Part shown: piece after piece, positions 22,010-35,274 of the stretch
Layout of the letters: the number at the start of each line of letters is the position of its first letter
Position numbering within the stretch: position 1 is the first letter of the stretch
NCBI RefSeq assembly: GCF_036850765.1
Contig: NC_089490.1
Location: forward strand, 278,518,482-278,582,481
DNA length: 64,000 bases
Direction of reading: 5' to 3'
DNA from: Saccopteryx bilineata
Taxonomy: Eukaryota > Chordata > Mammalia > Chiroptera > Emballonuridae
Program-made: the position numbers and the translations under genes
The notes under the pieces: generated by a model
Databases searched by the model: none
The model's input: the letters and a program-made list of their open reading frames with translations, nothing else
Told to the model about the DNA's origin: nothing

Positions 22010-23505
22010 AGTAAATTACATATAGGCCAAAGATTAAAATTTTTTAAATCTATAAATATTATCAAAGAAAACATGGACAAATTCCCTTATTTTCTTAAAG
22101 AAGGACTTTTTATGCATGACACAAAATTCAAAAGCTATAAATAAAAGACTTTATACATCTGAATAAAGAGTATTAAAATTTTTCATGAAAAAAATAGCAG
22201 TATCGATATATGCTTGTAGCACTATGACAAAGGGCTCCTATAAATCAATAGGAAAGAAACAGCCACTAAATACAAAATGGGCAAAGGATATAAAATAGAC
22301 AGGTCATGGAGGGGGGGTGGCTTTTGAAACCATGAAAAATACCCAACTTTATCATTTAAAAATACAAAGTACAAACTACAATTGAATGTTATTTTTCACC
22401 ATTAGTTTAGCAAAGATAAAATTTTCGTGTAATCTATTGTGTTGGCAAGAGTGTAAGGAAAGAGGCATGCTTATGAATACTCTTTTATCCTCTTGGCTGG
22501 AGATATAGATTAGTACAACCTCTTGGAGCTGCAATTAAGCAGTAGTCAATTAAAGTTTAAAGTTCACATACCCACTGACCCAGCACTTCTCTGCACATCA
22601 CTTGCACTGGATTGTCTGTTGTCAACTCTTCATCGCCACCACCTCCTTCAAAATCTCTGCATCATAGAGGAAAAGTGAGGAGCTCCGCGCCCCAGAAGCC
22701 CCCGGCCAGGTGACTCCGAGTTACTCCTCCAAGGAGAAGCCCTTGCAGGCAAGAGGCAGAGAGGAGCCCCCGTTCTTTTCTATATCCAGTTGGAGCCAGA
22801 CACATTGGAAGGTGAGAGGCGGATCGAGGCTCCTGGCAAGCTCTTGAGAGCCCCCCACATTGCCTTGCACACATAGCCGTGGTGAGAGCTTTGAGAGTCC
22901 TGGAAACTATGGCGGTTTCCCCGTGAGCTTGTAAGACCCACCCTCTCAGGTGCTTCTGCTTGAGATTCCATTTACTTCTTCCCTGATCTGCACGGCTCCA
23001 GACCTGCCAAGGATGGTTAAGCCCTCACTCCCTTTATGAAAATCTTTACCACCAGAACTACATAGATGGCTTCTCTTCTTCTGGCTGACCTGTCTGACAC
23101 ATTTATCCTTGAGGAATTTATCTTATGGATATACTCATACACGTGTGAAATCATATATATGCCCCCCAAATTCACTGTTTCTAATAGCAAAAGGTTGAAA
23201 ACAACTTAAAAGTATATCAACGGTGGATGATTAAAAACCCCATGACACATGCATATGGTCGAGGTCCATTTCCCATTAAAAAATGCACAGCGCTTTATGG
23301 ATCCATATGGACTAATCTTCAAGGTGAAAACATTTCAAATTAATTTATATTGTATGCTACCATTTGAATAATAAAAAAAAACACAGTATATCACCAGGTG
23401 TATACATAAGAAACTAGTGACCATAGGTACCACTGAGGAAAAATTAGGGAATCTGGAATGGGAGGTAGAGCTGCATTACCCCAAATATTATATTACCCTT
23501 TTTTA
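22010..23505 (+). mobile_element. Old L1 3' end with a GC-rich insert
   Basis: ATAAACCTATGAATAA-type L1 ORF2 tail DNA runs to CCCAGCACTTCT at about 22590 and resumes at about 23105 with GGAATTTATCTTATGGATAT. It ends near a CATTTGAATAATAAAA tail region. The middle is foreign (see 22600-23104). Confidence 0.75.
22600..23104 (-). mobile_element. GC-rich insert in L1, possibly a solo LTR
   Basis: About 0.5 kb of GC-rich DNA with no L1 similarity. Read on the minus strand, a segment begins TGTCAGACAGGTCAGCC and ends GTTGACAACAGACA, giving TG and CA ends (22612-23100). No clear target duplication is visible, and I do not recognise the family. Confidence 0.4.
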
Positions 23506-23514
23506 TATTTACAA

Positions 23515-23620
23515 ATTCAATCTAATGGGGTGACATTGGTCAATAAGAATACATAGGTTTCAGGTAGACATTTCTACAGAAATTCAACTATTGATTGCAT
23601 TGTGTATCCATCCAAATACC
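23515..23620 (-). mobile_element. L1 3' UTR fragment
   Basis: TCTAATGGGGTGACATTGGT and GGTTTCAGGTAGACATTTCT form a reverse-oriented L1 3' end. Confidence 0.65.
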
Positions 23621-24029
23621 CTTTTTATTCTTAAATATTCTATCATGTACATATATTTCTAAAAGAAACTACTAATTATTTCAATAGTTAATATGATACT
23701 GTAATTATTATGAAATGCCAGACAAGCTTCAACAAACATGACACTGCTTTCTTCCCTTTTCCTCTCTTTCTATTTTTTATTTCTTCCTGAAATTTAAAAC
23801 AAATTAGACCTTTTTATTACTGTACTCTGGAATAATGTCTATTTTGCTTTTTTGGAGATTAATTTCCTATATCCATCTATATCTATATAGAATCTAAAGT
23901 TCCCTCCTTATACTCCAAAATGTTATAGAGACAAGATTGAGATTTTCAAGTTTCCTTGGGTTATTCTGATATGGGATTACTCAAATTTCAAATCCATGCA
24001 CCTTATCTTATTGAACTCAAATGACTAGT
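23621..24029. other. Unassigned AT-rich sequence
   Basis: No gene or repeat recognised. Confidence 0.5.
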
Positions 24030-24388
24030 GTGTGTGTGTGTAGGAGAGACAGACAGACAGGGACAGACAGGAAGCAAGAAAGATGAGAAGCATCAACTTG
24101 TAATTGAGGCACTTTAGTTGTTCATTGATTGCTTTCTCATATGTGCCTTGACCAGGGGGCTCCAGATGAGCCAGTGACCCCTTACTCAAGTCAGAGACCT
24201 TGGTCTCAAGCCAGCAACCATGGGGTTATGTCTATGATCCCACGCTCAAGCTGGCAACCCCGTGCTTAAGCTGGTGAGCCTGTGCTCAAGACATATGAGC
24301 CCACACAAAAGCTGGTGACCTCTGGGTTTCAAACCTGGGTCCTCAGTGTCCCAGGCCAATGCTCTACCAACGTGTCACCACCTGATCA
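24030..24388 (-). mobile_element. tRNA-derived SINE, type B, with extra internal repeats
   Basis: Minus-strand copy. Its TG-rich start sits at (TG)n near 24029. Repeats of the CAAGCTGG / CTCAAG type are present in more units than in the plain copies. Flanks CAAATGACTAGTG and CAAGTGACTACTG are the duplication. Confidence 0.88.
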
Positions 24389-24467
24389 AGTGACTACTGT
24401 ATTTTGATTGATAACTCTAGAGAATGACTTGACTGTTCTCTGATCTTCACTCTAATGAAAAAGGGAG

Positions 24468-24832
24468 GCCTGACCAGGTGGTGGCGCAGTGAATAGAGCA
24501 TTGGACTGGGACATGGAGGACTCAGGTTCAAAACCCCGAGATTGCCAGCTTGAGCACGGGCTCATCTGGTTTAAGCAAGGTTCACCAGCTTGAGCCCAAG
24601 TTCACTGGCTTGAGCAAGGGGTCACTCAGTCTGTTGTGCCCCCCCCCCATCAAGGCAGATATGAGAAAGCAACCAATGAACTAGGTTTCTTTGTGCTGCA
24701 ACAAAGAATTGATGCCTCTCATCTCTCTCCCTTTCAGTCTGACCCTCTGTCTGTCACAAAAAAGAAGGAAGGAAGGAAGGAAGGAAGGAAGGAAGGAAGG
24801 AAGGAAGGAAGGAAGGAAGGAAGGAAGGAAGG
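24468..24832 (+). mobile_element. tRNA-derived SINE, type B, ending in an (AAGG)n tract
   Basis: The head GCCTGACCAGGTGGTGGCGC starts at 24468. The A-tail has turned into a pure AAGG microsatellite of about 17 units. Confidence 0.92.
24764..24831 (+). repeat. (AAGG)n microsatellite
   Basis: About 17 uninterrupted GGAA/AAGG units forming the SINE tail. Confidence 0.97.
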
Positions 24833-25689
24833 GGTAACTTGACTACTTGTAAATAAAAATCCACATTCTTTAAGCTTGCCACCATTCTCCTCCTTGTCTA
24901 GAAATTGGAAGTCCAAATGGATGCCCTCCATTGAAGGGTGACTGTTTGAATTCCAATAACACTACTGAAACTGGGGTTTGATATAATTAGCCCCCAAAAT
25001 TCCAGGTTCCAATAATGATTCACCAAATGTTATTGCTCCTTTAACTCTTCTATGAAACTTTTTCTAATTATTCCAGCAAAAATTTCTTCTTTTATTAGAC
25101 CTCTGTAATATATATTATGTGTAATTTCAGTAATTATTTTAGTGTCTTTTCAGTATAAAAATTGACCATTCACCAATATGTTCAAATATATTTAAGAGCC
25201 CTTTTTTAAAATATTGTTTCTGTTATTAATTTCTAGACAGTGATAAAGAAATTTCCTGGTACTTTCTGACATTTCCACATAAAGACCAATGGTTGTGCTT
25301 TATTCTGCTTTATATATAATGTCTCCTATCTTCCTGGTTATGTGTCAGTAATTCCACCTCCCTCTCTTTACTTAAGCAGTTTTGTGCTGGGTTTCTCTGC
25401 CTTCTGAAGCTCTGCAAGAGTCCCAACAGTGCTAATCTCATCTTACTGTGGAGCCAATAGCACACGCAGCTGCACTCACCTCTCCTTTGAGCCATTCTCG
25501 TAACTCAGATCCTAATCAAGCACTTCCTCCTGACACTGATTAATCCTTCTGTAACTCCCTTCAGCGCCCCTTCCCTCACACTCATCTGCCTTCAGGCCAA
25601 GTTCTGCCTCAGGTGTCTTCCCTGATTACCCAAGTGAAATTGCGAGAGACAGAAATTACTTCCAAGAAGCTTAAGGAAAAAGACATATT
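24833..25689. other. Unassigned intergenic sequence
   Basis: No coding signal. 25500-25650 is C/T-rich. Confidence 0.5.
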
Positions 25690-26107
25690 ACTGGGTCAAA
25701 TTATGTCCCCAGCATCCGTGAATGTGACCCTATTTGGAAACAGGGTCTTTGTAGATGTGATCAAGTCAAGATGATGTCATTAGTGGGAACCCTAATCCTA
25801 TATGACTGGTGTCCTTATAACAAAAGAGACACAGAAGAAAAGACACCAGGAGAATGCCATGTAATCAGAGAGGCAGAAACTGAACTTATGCATTGCATCA
25901 AGTCAAGGAATCACCACCATCCCCAGAAGCAGGGAGAGAAGCATGGAACGGATCCCCTCTCTCAGAGCCCCCAGATAGACTCAATTCTGACAACACCTTG
26001 ATCTTGGACTTGTGGCCTTCAGAACTTTGAAAGCATAAATTTCTGCTGTTGTAAGCCACGCAGTCTGTGGAACTTTGTTATGGCAGCCACAGGACACCAA
26101 TACACAC
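25690..26107 (+). mobile_element. MLT1-type LTR (ERVL-MaLR)
   Basis: GTCAAATTATGTCCCCAGC, GTGACCCTATTTGGAAACAG, GACTGGTGTCCTTATAAC and TAAGCCACGCAGTCTGTGG are in the order of an MLT1 LTR. It is old, with no internal region. Confidence 0.85.
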
Positions 26108-27479
26108 ATCCTTAAGGATGGGACCACATGAAGGCAGGCCACTGAACACTGTCAGGGCTCTTTCTTCGTGTCCATCTTTTCCCCTCTCCACACCTGCTTT
26201 ATCCTTCCTTCTCTCACTACAGATGTTGCAGAGGGACAAGACCACTCTGTCAGCAACTCCCAGCTTTGTTTCTTACAACTTCTGCCACCTGAGAATGACT
26301 GGCTAAGCTCTCTAGGCTCTCTGTCAAAAATCCAGGGGAAGGGCTAGTTGGGTCAAGAGCCTCTTGCAGCAATCAGTTGTGGACAGAGGAGGAAGGGTCA
26401 CACTGCACAGATGACTGATTAAGCAATTGTGGCTGAATACAGCTTCCAGAAGGGACGATGCTTTGATTTATACTAAAATTCCACCTTCTCCCTCATTTCA
26501 ATTCTTTCCAAGATTTCTCTCTCTCTCTCATTTTTGTTTGTTTGGTGTAGGTAATCTCTCTCTCTTTTGTACACCCTTGAGGATCTCTGCTTTCTGAAGT
26601 ACTGTTAGAGAACAAACACCCAACCATACAACAAACAGCAATTCATTCTATTCTATAGAATAGTTTAAGCTAGTCTTAACTCCCTATTATAACAATGCAC
26701 CAGACAACTCTTAGAGTTTATCAGGGAGTTATTGGAACTGCATGTGATAATAGTTCCTTGGAAATCTCATTATTCAAAAAAGCACGCAACAGGTATTCCT
26801 CAGGTCACTATACAGCTGGCCCTTGAATAATATTGTTCATTCAACATCATTTCAATATAACATTGATGAGATTCTGTGGAAACTTAACTCTTGTTTTTAT
26901 CAATCAACCTATGGTAAAACTGGTTTCACATACATTATTTTACTGCAGTTCCAACAGCCTATCAACGATGTTGAGGACTTACTGTATCTTGCTTTTACAA
27001 ACATTTACAATCTGTGCCTTGTCCATCCCTTTTCCTGGTTGGTGGTTCACTTTGAAGCTAAACATGATCTGAAGATTCATTGATGATTCTACCTTCTTGC
27101 TGTCAACTGTTCATGCCCATTTGTTGCAGCACCCAGTGAACAGAACTGACCTGGGTTTGAGGTCCAGGCTTGTTCTAATCGATGATTACATGAGACTCTT
27201 GCCTTACTAGAGGCAGCTGAGTGGAGAAGTATGAATGGTTTTCAGAGAATCCTTTACTACTTCAGACAAATTGACTTTCAACATGTTCTTTGGACAGTGA
27301 TTCAAGAGTGTCACCTTTGAATACAAAGGACAGCTCAGTGATTAATGAGCAACCTCTGATGTCAGCTCTACTTCACCTAATAAAGGACAAATTCCAATAT
27401 ATTTAATTAATTGATCATATTACACAATCAGACTCTACAAGAATTTTGGAAATTTTTCCTTCCCTTACCTTATCATTGA
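26108..27479. other. Unassigned; possible old DNA transposon at 26816-27080
   Basis: GGCCCTTGAATAATATTGTT and GAGGACTTACTGTATCTTG hint at an old DNA-transposon fragment. Otherwise nothing. Confidence 0.35.
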
Positions 27480-27835
27480 TTAGATCAGTCAAGATAAACT
27501 AGGCTATGCCACAATAATAGTCCCCAAAATCTCAGTGTCTGAAAACTATTTCTCACCCATGCTCATGATCATTGTTAATTGGCTGGGACCCTGCTCCATG
27601 TCATCTGCATTCAGGGACACAGTTTTACAGATACTCTACCATCTGAAACATCACAGATGCTGTGGCAGAGAAAAGGGGAGATGGCCAATTGTTCATTAGC
27701 TTTAAGGGATTCTGCCTACAAGAAAGATATGTCACTCCTATTCACATTTCATTGGTCAAGTGAGTAACATGACCATACCTATCTTCAAGGAGTCATGGAT
27801 GTACAATCCTACCATGCTAGAATATTGGTGAATAG
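27480..27835. mobile_element. Ancient dispersed repeat, family unresolved (copy 1)
   Basis: CCCCAAAATCTCAGTGTCTG, CTGCTCCATGTCATCTGCAT and CATTTCATTGGTCAAGTGAG occur in the same order as in 30105-30465. It is probably an old LTR or DNA element. Confidence 0.5.
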
Positions 27836-28009
27836 CTAGAGTCCAAATAATAACTAGAATCCAACTCTCTCTAGTTTCTGAACACTCAGCTTAGTCTTCT
27901 TCCCTCAAACAAAATTTACTTAACTTCCTCCCTAAAAGAGATAATTCAAAAGTTCCCTCTAGTCATGGATCAGGTCACCTCTGGGTGATATGGAGTAGTC
28001 CCTTCATTA

Positions 28010-28395
28010 GGAGGTGCACAAATCTGCTCAGGCTGGCATAAAAACATTACACAGACTGGGTGGCTTAAACAACAGAAATTTATTTCATACAGTTCTGGAG
28101 GCTGGATGTCCAAGATCAAGGTGTTGGCAGGATTGGTTTCTCCTGAGGTCTCTCTCCTTGACTTGTAGATGCTACCTTCTTACTGTAGTCTCACATGGAC
28201 TTTTCTCTGTGTGCATTCCTGGTGTTTATTCCTCTTTCTATAACATCACCAACCCTATTGGATGAGGGTCCCACTCTTATGACATCATTGAGCATTAATC
28301 CTCTCTTTAAAGGCCCTATCTCCAAGTATAGTCTCATTGGAAGTTAAGGCTTCAACATTTGAATTTTAGGGGACACAATTAGTCCATAGCAGGAG
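28010..28395 (-). mobile_element. MLT1-type LTR (ERVL-MaLR)
   Basis: CAGACTGGGTGGCTTAAACA, TCTGGAGGCTGGATGTCCA and TTCAACATTTGAATTTTAGG are the reverse complement of an MLT1 LTR. Confidence 0.85.
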
Positions 28396-28523
28396 GTGAT
28401 ACAGTGACTAATTAGGGCTTAGATGTGGCTCCTTTTGTTCTGGAAACTTATAAACTAATAAGACAAGTTATCTACCCCACAAACAGCCAATTTACGAGGA
28501 TGAAGGAAAATAGGAGTTATACA

Positions 28524-28740
28524 GCTCTGGCCAGTGGTGCAGTGCATAGAGTGTCATCCCCAAGTGCTGAGGTCACTGATTTGAGTCTGGGGTCATTGGC
28601 TTAATCCCAAGGGTGCTGGCTTGACCCTGAGGTTGCTCGTTCAAGCCCTGATCAGGGCATGTATGAGGGGCAATCAATGGGTGCACAACTGTGTGGAATG
28701 AGTTGATGCTTCTCTTTCTTCAAAAAAAAAAAAACCACAG
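28524..28740 (+). mobile_element. tRNA-derived SINE, type C-like with internal repeats
   Basis: CTGGCCAGTGGTGCAGTGCA head, repeats of GGTCA(C/T)TGG / GGTTGCTCG, CAGGGCATGTATGAGG and a poly(A) tail abutting the next SINE. Confidence 0.75.
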
Positions 28741-29137
28741 GCCCTGGCCGGTTGGCTCAGTGGTAGAGCGTCGGCCTGGCGTGCAGAAGTCCGGGGTTGG
28801 ATTTCTGGACAGGGCACACAGGAGAAGCGCCCATCTGCTTCTCCACCCCTCGCCCTCTCCTTCCTCTCTGTCTCTCTCTTCCCCTCCCGCAGCCGAGGCT
28901 CCACTGGAGCAAAGATGGCCCAGGCGCTGGGGATGGCTCCTCAGCCTCTGCCCCAGGCGCTAGAGTGGCTCTGGTCGCAACAGAGCGACGCCCCGGAGGG
29001 GCAGAGCATCGCCCCCTGGTGGGCAGAGCGTCGCCCCCTGGTGGGTGTGCCGGGTGGATCCCGTCGGGTGCATGCGGGAGTCTGTCTGACTGTCTCTCCC
29101 TGTTTCCGGCTTCAGAAAAATACAGAAAAAAAAAAAA
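28741..29137 (+). mobile_element. tRNA-derived SINE, type A
   Basis: It starts GCCCTGGCCGGTTGGCTCAG, directly after the A-tail of another SINE. The body contains the doubled segment TGGGCAGAGCGTCGCCCCCT. The A-tail is followed by AACCCCAG, which resembles AACCACAG before the element. Confidence 0.93.
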
Positions 29138-30104
29138 AACCCCAGAAGATAAACAGCAGACACTGGCCTTTGCAATTCTGAAATCCCCTAGACAAATACC
29201 ATGATGTCCATCCTGGAGGTGGGGGATATTGGTCCCTAAATATGGTCTCTGTGAGAAGGCTCATTCCCCATAATTGTCCATGGCCCCTGTCTTCTATTTA
29301 CCTTATACTCTTTGACTGATGTAGGCATTAGGAAATATGTTTTGCTTGAGGGCTTCACAGCTTCCTGCCATAAATCTCAGGGACCCAAGGGTCATTTTAA
29401 GTCTTTAATATTTACAGTTTCTTTTAGTTCAACCTAGTGATTCTTTTGGATATACACCTGTTTTAACAACTTAGCCTCTTATCTCTTTGATTCCAGAACT
29501 CTATCTGCCACAGTCAAAGCTGCAGATATTTTTAGGACATCTTATTTGAATCTTTACTTGATGGCATCTTAGTCCTTGCAGAGGTTATAATGGTGTGATA
29601 GCCAAGGAAATATAATCAGTTGAATGGTTTTTAACAGTAGGCAGAGAGATCATGTCCTTTGCTGCGAGACTCAGACTGAACATTTCTTTATCACCATAAG
29701 GTTCTCTCAATTTATTTTCTGCCTTTTAGACTCTAAAATCAGTCAGCCCTTCCAATATTTCAAAACCTCAAATTTCCCATTAATGCCTACTAGGAGTCCA
29801 GCTAATTCTCTTCTGATCTTGTCTCATAATACCTTACCAAATTGCAGCCAACAGAAACCACCACACGTTACTAACATTGTTTTCCTGTCTCTTTCTCTAG
29901 AGCTAGAACTTCAATAGGCCTTCCAAGTCACTGTAGGCCACAGTTTAACCAAATTTTTTTGCCACTGCATAACATGAATTGTCATCTTTCCAGATTTTAT
30001 AACAATTTTTTCTCTGCCTAAACTTGTTCTTCATGCCAATAACAAATTATAATTTTCCTGCTGTGTTAGCACCTCGATCCTAGTAGCAGATTCTGTACCA
30101 GTCA
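29138..30104. other. Unassigned intergenic sequence
   Basis: No gene. A 97-codon open frame at 29624-29917 has no recognisable features. Confidence 0.5.
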
Positions 30105-30465
30105 GAATAAGCTAAATTACACTACGGTAGGAAACAACCCCACAATTTCATGGCTAGAAAAAATAAATACCTCTTTCTCTCTTGTGTGACATGTACATTA
30201 TGAGTCAGCTGGTGAGGAGGCAAAGAGTAGGATCTGCTTCATGTCATTTCACTAAGAAATATAGTCTGACAAAGACTCTACCATCATGAACTCTTATGGC
30301 AGGAAGAAGTGAATGGAGTGATTGATGAACCAGATCTTAGAGACTTCCTCCCACACTTTATTGACCAAATCAAGTCACATGGCCATGCCTAACTTCAAGG
30401 GTTTAGGGAAGTCCAGTCCTCCCATGTGCATGGAAAGAAGAATCCAAAATAATAGTAAACAGTTC
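30105..30465. mobile_element. Ancient dispersed repeat, family unresolved (copy 2)
   Basis: CTGCTTCATGTCATTTCAC, AAATCAAGTCACATGGCCA and CCTAACTTCAAGGGTTTAGG parallel the copy at 27480-27835. Confidence 0.5.
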
Positions 30466-32974
30466 TTATGATTATCACACTCATTTTTTTTTTTTTGGAT
30501 TGAAAAATCTAAGAATAAGCTCCAATGAACTTCCCAAAGGATCACACCCAAAAAGAAGAAACCAATTTTTGTTTGTGTTTTTATATGAATGAGAACACCT
30601 TAAGACCTTTTCCAGACTCATCTTCAAAATGTAGGTTCACTGGATTTTAAGAGATGCTATGTGGGGAAAAAAATTATGTGTCTCAATAAAATTGAAAAAA
30701 AATGGATAAAAAGATTAACAGGTTTCTTCACTGAAGAACTTCTCAGGAGCATCTTATGGAACTTGTGTACCTTGAAATAAATGGCTGTTATTTCTAAAAA
30801 TAGAATTCCGTAAGTGGATTTATTCTGTGCTGTGTCGAAATTTTTGTTTCTCAGGTGAATTAACTCTAGGCATGGTTATTTTAGAAAATATGAGCCATGG
30901 AGTCCAAATAATTACCTGGAATTAGAGAAGGGTATCTCTATGTTAGGGAACCAGCACTAGCATGCCAGAGTTTCATATCCTCCACTTCTATGACTTAGGG
31001 AGGCATCTGACAGCTCATGTGGAAAAGACTTGACATTCTGTATAGATAATTCTCCTATCACAGATCCTCTCTGCTCTCAACCTCTGACCACTAAATCAGG
31101 AAAAGGTATGAAGGTGTTCTTCCTCTACACAACACTCAGGTTGCCCTTTTATGAGTTCATATTAATTCAACTTTATTTATTTAACAATAGAAGAAAGCTA
31201 CACCATAACCTCCATGGGACTAACCCAAACTCACCTGTGTAATCTCATTGATCCTGACCTATTCCACATATCTTATCCAACTATAACTGGAGATTTCTTT
31301 ACTTTTGGCCAAAGTATAATTTCCATGCTTTTTTTTCTTTGGGATACAAGGAGGCTATGTACCCATTTATATCCAGTTTCTGCTGTGTTTATGACTTTTA
31401 AAATGCAATACAAATTTTCTCCTGATCCTAAACTGCACTATGAACAATTTATTCTGATACATTCTCAAGAATGAGTGTCCTCTCTTCTTGCTCTCTTTCC
31501 TTATTTACTTCGAGAAGAACATTGGCAGCCTACTCAAGAAAGATAACGCTCTGTGGTTATGTCTTCTCTGGGAGTTACAAACAAGACTCCATCAGCCTGC
31601 CAAACATATGCATGAGTATTCCAATGTGAAACAGAAGCTTCACTGATCAGTGAACAGAACAAACCACAGCTGCTAGTTAGTTCTGGCTCGAATCAGAAGC
31701 TATGACTTATGCCATCTCCAAAGGCTGGTTACAGCTCTGATTCATGCATGAGCTATTCAGTCCATATGGGGTAGACAACTCAGCCTGAGCTGAAACTTTC
31801 TATCTGAGTTTTATAGGGCTCAGGAAACAGTACTTCTAAAACCAACCCACTGCCATTTTCTGATCACTGACTGAATAGCATCATTCAAAACCACACACTT
31901 TTAGTCTCTGAGGACACAATCTGACTTGCTCATAATTAAAATTTGTGGAGAGCTGCTAAAAGCTATCCTCTCAACCAAACTACCATCTCTGTCTCTTTAA
32001 GTGAAGGCATTAGTCTCTGGAACTCCCCTAACCTGGCATTAAAATACCCTTGGGAATAAACTCATTAAGTCTGTGCTTCTCAAACTTCCCCACTAATAGA
32101 AAACAATGAAAATGTCCAGAAGGGGATACAGAAGGGATTTCTGAAGTGATGTGAAATTCCTTTGAAGAAGTTTCTGCTTCCTCTTTTAAATGTAAATAAC
32201 CTTTGTGTTCTACTCCAGAGATTTTTATAATTATTTTAACATAACAGTAAATACTGACTGAAGTACTTGTATCAGTCAGGGTCTGCTCAGGAAACAGAAA
32301 TCAGCCCCATTATTTTAACAGAGAATTGAACATAAAAAGTTGATAACCAAGCATTGGTGACCTAAAAATTGCAAATAGGGGACAGACACTGAGGTTCACA
32401 GAGATCATAATGCATAAAACAATTAGCAAACCAGGAATGGGGAACAAAGGGAAGAGGTGGGGATTATTAAACTCTAGAAGCAGACAGAGGAGCCCCATAG
32501 AGGATGAAGGTAACTGAGGAAGGGACACAAACAGCCAGTGTGGTGCTTCCAAGGAGACCAGTGAGACTGGTTCTGGGCACGTGGAAAAACTGAAACCTGA
32601 AAGCAATCATTCCTACTGGGAAATCTGATGTTGTCCGTGACAGGAAACAAATGGAAGTAGGTCCCGCCTTCCTTCCCAAGCCTTGCAGCTAGCACTACTT
32701 GATGGCAGAGACTAGAAGAGAAGAGAGCAGCTGACCAAGCAGACCAACACCACCACACTGAACGTGGAATGGTAAGGGGAGCTGAGAGACAACTTAATCA
32801 GCACAGTACTTACTTTCCAATGATAGTTGTAGTCGAACTGATGCTCTAAGAAGAGGTACCACGTTAATTCATCCAATGGCCCTATACACTTCTGCAAAAC
32901 ATTTCAGAGACATGACAATGTTCAAGCATTGGCTTTTACCAGCCTAGTATGAATTAACTTACCAGGGGTTTATT
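30466..32974. other. Unassigned intergenic sequence
   Basis: AT-rich non-coding DNA. Short open frames on both strands look random. Confidence 0.5.
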
Positions 32975-33120
32975 TAGCAAGGTCCAAGACACCTGCATTC
33001 CCACTGCAGTCCAGCTACTTTTTGTGTGGCCTGGGGCACATCACTTCTCAGTTACCTCATCTAACATGAAGGAGTTGGATTAAATTTCCTTAAAGCCCAT
33101 TCTAATTTTATAATTACTGA
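32975..33120 (+). mobile_element. MIR SINE fragment
   Basis: TGTGTGGCCTGGGGCACATC, CAGTTACCTCATC and AAGGAGTTGGATTAAA. Confidence 0.65.
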
Positions 33121-35274
33121 AGATTATTATGGGAAAGCTCAACTTTTACAAGCATGGTTTTATGGGGAGAGGAATCCAAAACAGTGAGATTTCTAAGATG
33201 TTGTTGGACATCCAGGAATAACTTGAGGGTACTGGGAGGAGAGCCTTGGGAAAAGGAGATGAGGGGGAAGGAGACAAACTGGGAATGGAAGAGTGCAAAG
33301 ATGGTATTTGTAAGGGAGGCTAAGAGAGAGCAGACGTGCCAAGCAGGACAGAGCACCTGGTGTTTCTGTGATTCTGATTATTTGAATTTTTCTCAGTGGT
33401 TTGTCTTATGCTTTCTGGTGGTTTTGTGCCCTATCATCCTGTGTGAAAACAAGATAGGATGAGCACAAGTCCACTCAGGAGAATTAGAGTCCAAGATTGA
33501 ACACTTAATCCTCTTCTCCCTTCAGGACTGTAAAAATGGAGGGTGGGAGGGAGACCTGTACATATTGCCATCTGACACAAAGCATTCCTTGACATCAAAC
33601 TGCCTTCATATAGATGAAATACTTTGTGCTTCTTGGCAGAATGGTGGTGTTATTTCAATGCAATGGACATGTAACTCACTTCCTTGCAGAGGAAGGATTG
33701 CTTGTAACTGAATCACCGGAAAAGCCAGGTGAGCATCAAAGGATAGACAATGTTTGTGGCTAGACTTTGTGTGTGTGGTGTTGATGTCAAATGCTTACAA
33801 TTCCTCTATAACTCTCCCACGAATCTAGTTACACATTACCTGTTAATTAGATATCCTCTTTGAGATATCATGGCTGATTTAATGAAGGCCAAACCCATCA
33901 AAACAGATTTTTTTAATCTGACCTGGTGGGGTTTTTTTTCCTTTTGTTTCATTTTCAAAGATTTTTATTATGGAAAGATATTTGGTAATAATCTTTATTA
34001 GGCTGATAAGTTTTGAATTGCTTTTCATTTTATTATCACATTAGTTCCTTCTTAATGGTTTTACTAGAACTCTGAAATCTCCCGAGTTTTAATAACCTCT
34101 CTTTTTTCAGCACTTATAGTCATGAAATTAATTGTATAAAATCATGATCCTTCACTGAATGTGTCACCAAGCCAAAAGAAGAAAATACAGTAGGAAGAAT
34201 TAGACCTTGAAGAGTGATTGACCATTCATCTTGCTACAGATTTTTCACTGAGACTTTCATTTGCTTCTCTGTAGCACAATTTCCTTTCTTTCCACCTCTA
34301 AGAATATCATTCACATTGAGGAATACTTAACAATTCTCTGAACTGGGATTATTAAAGTTAAACTATTTTAAAAAGTATCTGAAAGACATGTTTTTATTCA
34401 CTGAAGAATACTCTATGGTTGCTTTGTTTAAAGGAGAGACAACGATAAAATGAACTATAAAGAGATTATCAAATTAGCAGTTAGAAAGTTTTCTTAGAGT
34501 CCTATTTTCATGTTTATTCTCTTTGATCCATGGTGGTAGCAATTCTCTTAAAAATGTCTACTAATTAAAGTCCTCAGTTTAACTCACCTTTGTTAAATCA
34601 TAATTAATTATTTAAAGAACAAAATGTCAGATATAACAAGCTCAGAAAGAACAAAAATTTTAAATAATATTTTATCTTATATTTTGGCAAACAATGAGAC
34701 TATCAAGTGGAAATCAGTGGCCAGGTTTTTTAAAAGGAATAAGTAATTAAATACTCAATAAGACAAAGAGTAGGGCAAATTAAAATCATAATTTAAAAAA
34801 TTTATTATCAAATGAACAATTATTTTTGGTGATCAGAGTTTCTGTGCATTTTTAGCAGTGCACAGTTTATTATGTACATGACATGTAAAGTCTCTCCGGC
34901 AGCAGCAAATTAGAACATTATCCTCATGTCGAAAGTTCTCTCCGAAATCTAACACAAGATAGATGTGCAATAATTGTCTACTGAATGAATAGGTTTGTTC
35001 AATTAATGGTTTTAATCAGTTAAAAGAGAACTGAGTCTATCAACAATAACTCCTTGGTCTGACTAAACTTTGCAACTAGCCAGTTATTGATGGATCTGAT
35101 TTTTTAACAATTCATTACAGAGATAAGTTATTTCTAAAGATCTTTAAAAAAGCAAACTATTAAGGTGATAACCAAACTATGACACAAACTATTAATACAT
35201 TGATCCTTGATGTATGTAAAAATACATACATACTTTAAAATTATTTTTTTCAAAAGCAGCAGGTAATCTAATGG
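33121..35274. other. Unassigned AT-rich intergenic sequence
   Basis: About 2 kb with few open frames and no repeat that I recognise, one of the longest apparently unique stretches. Confidence 0.5.

Noticed and set aside
24764..24831. CRISPR-like regular repeats
   Set aside because: Simple AAGG microsatellite without spacers.
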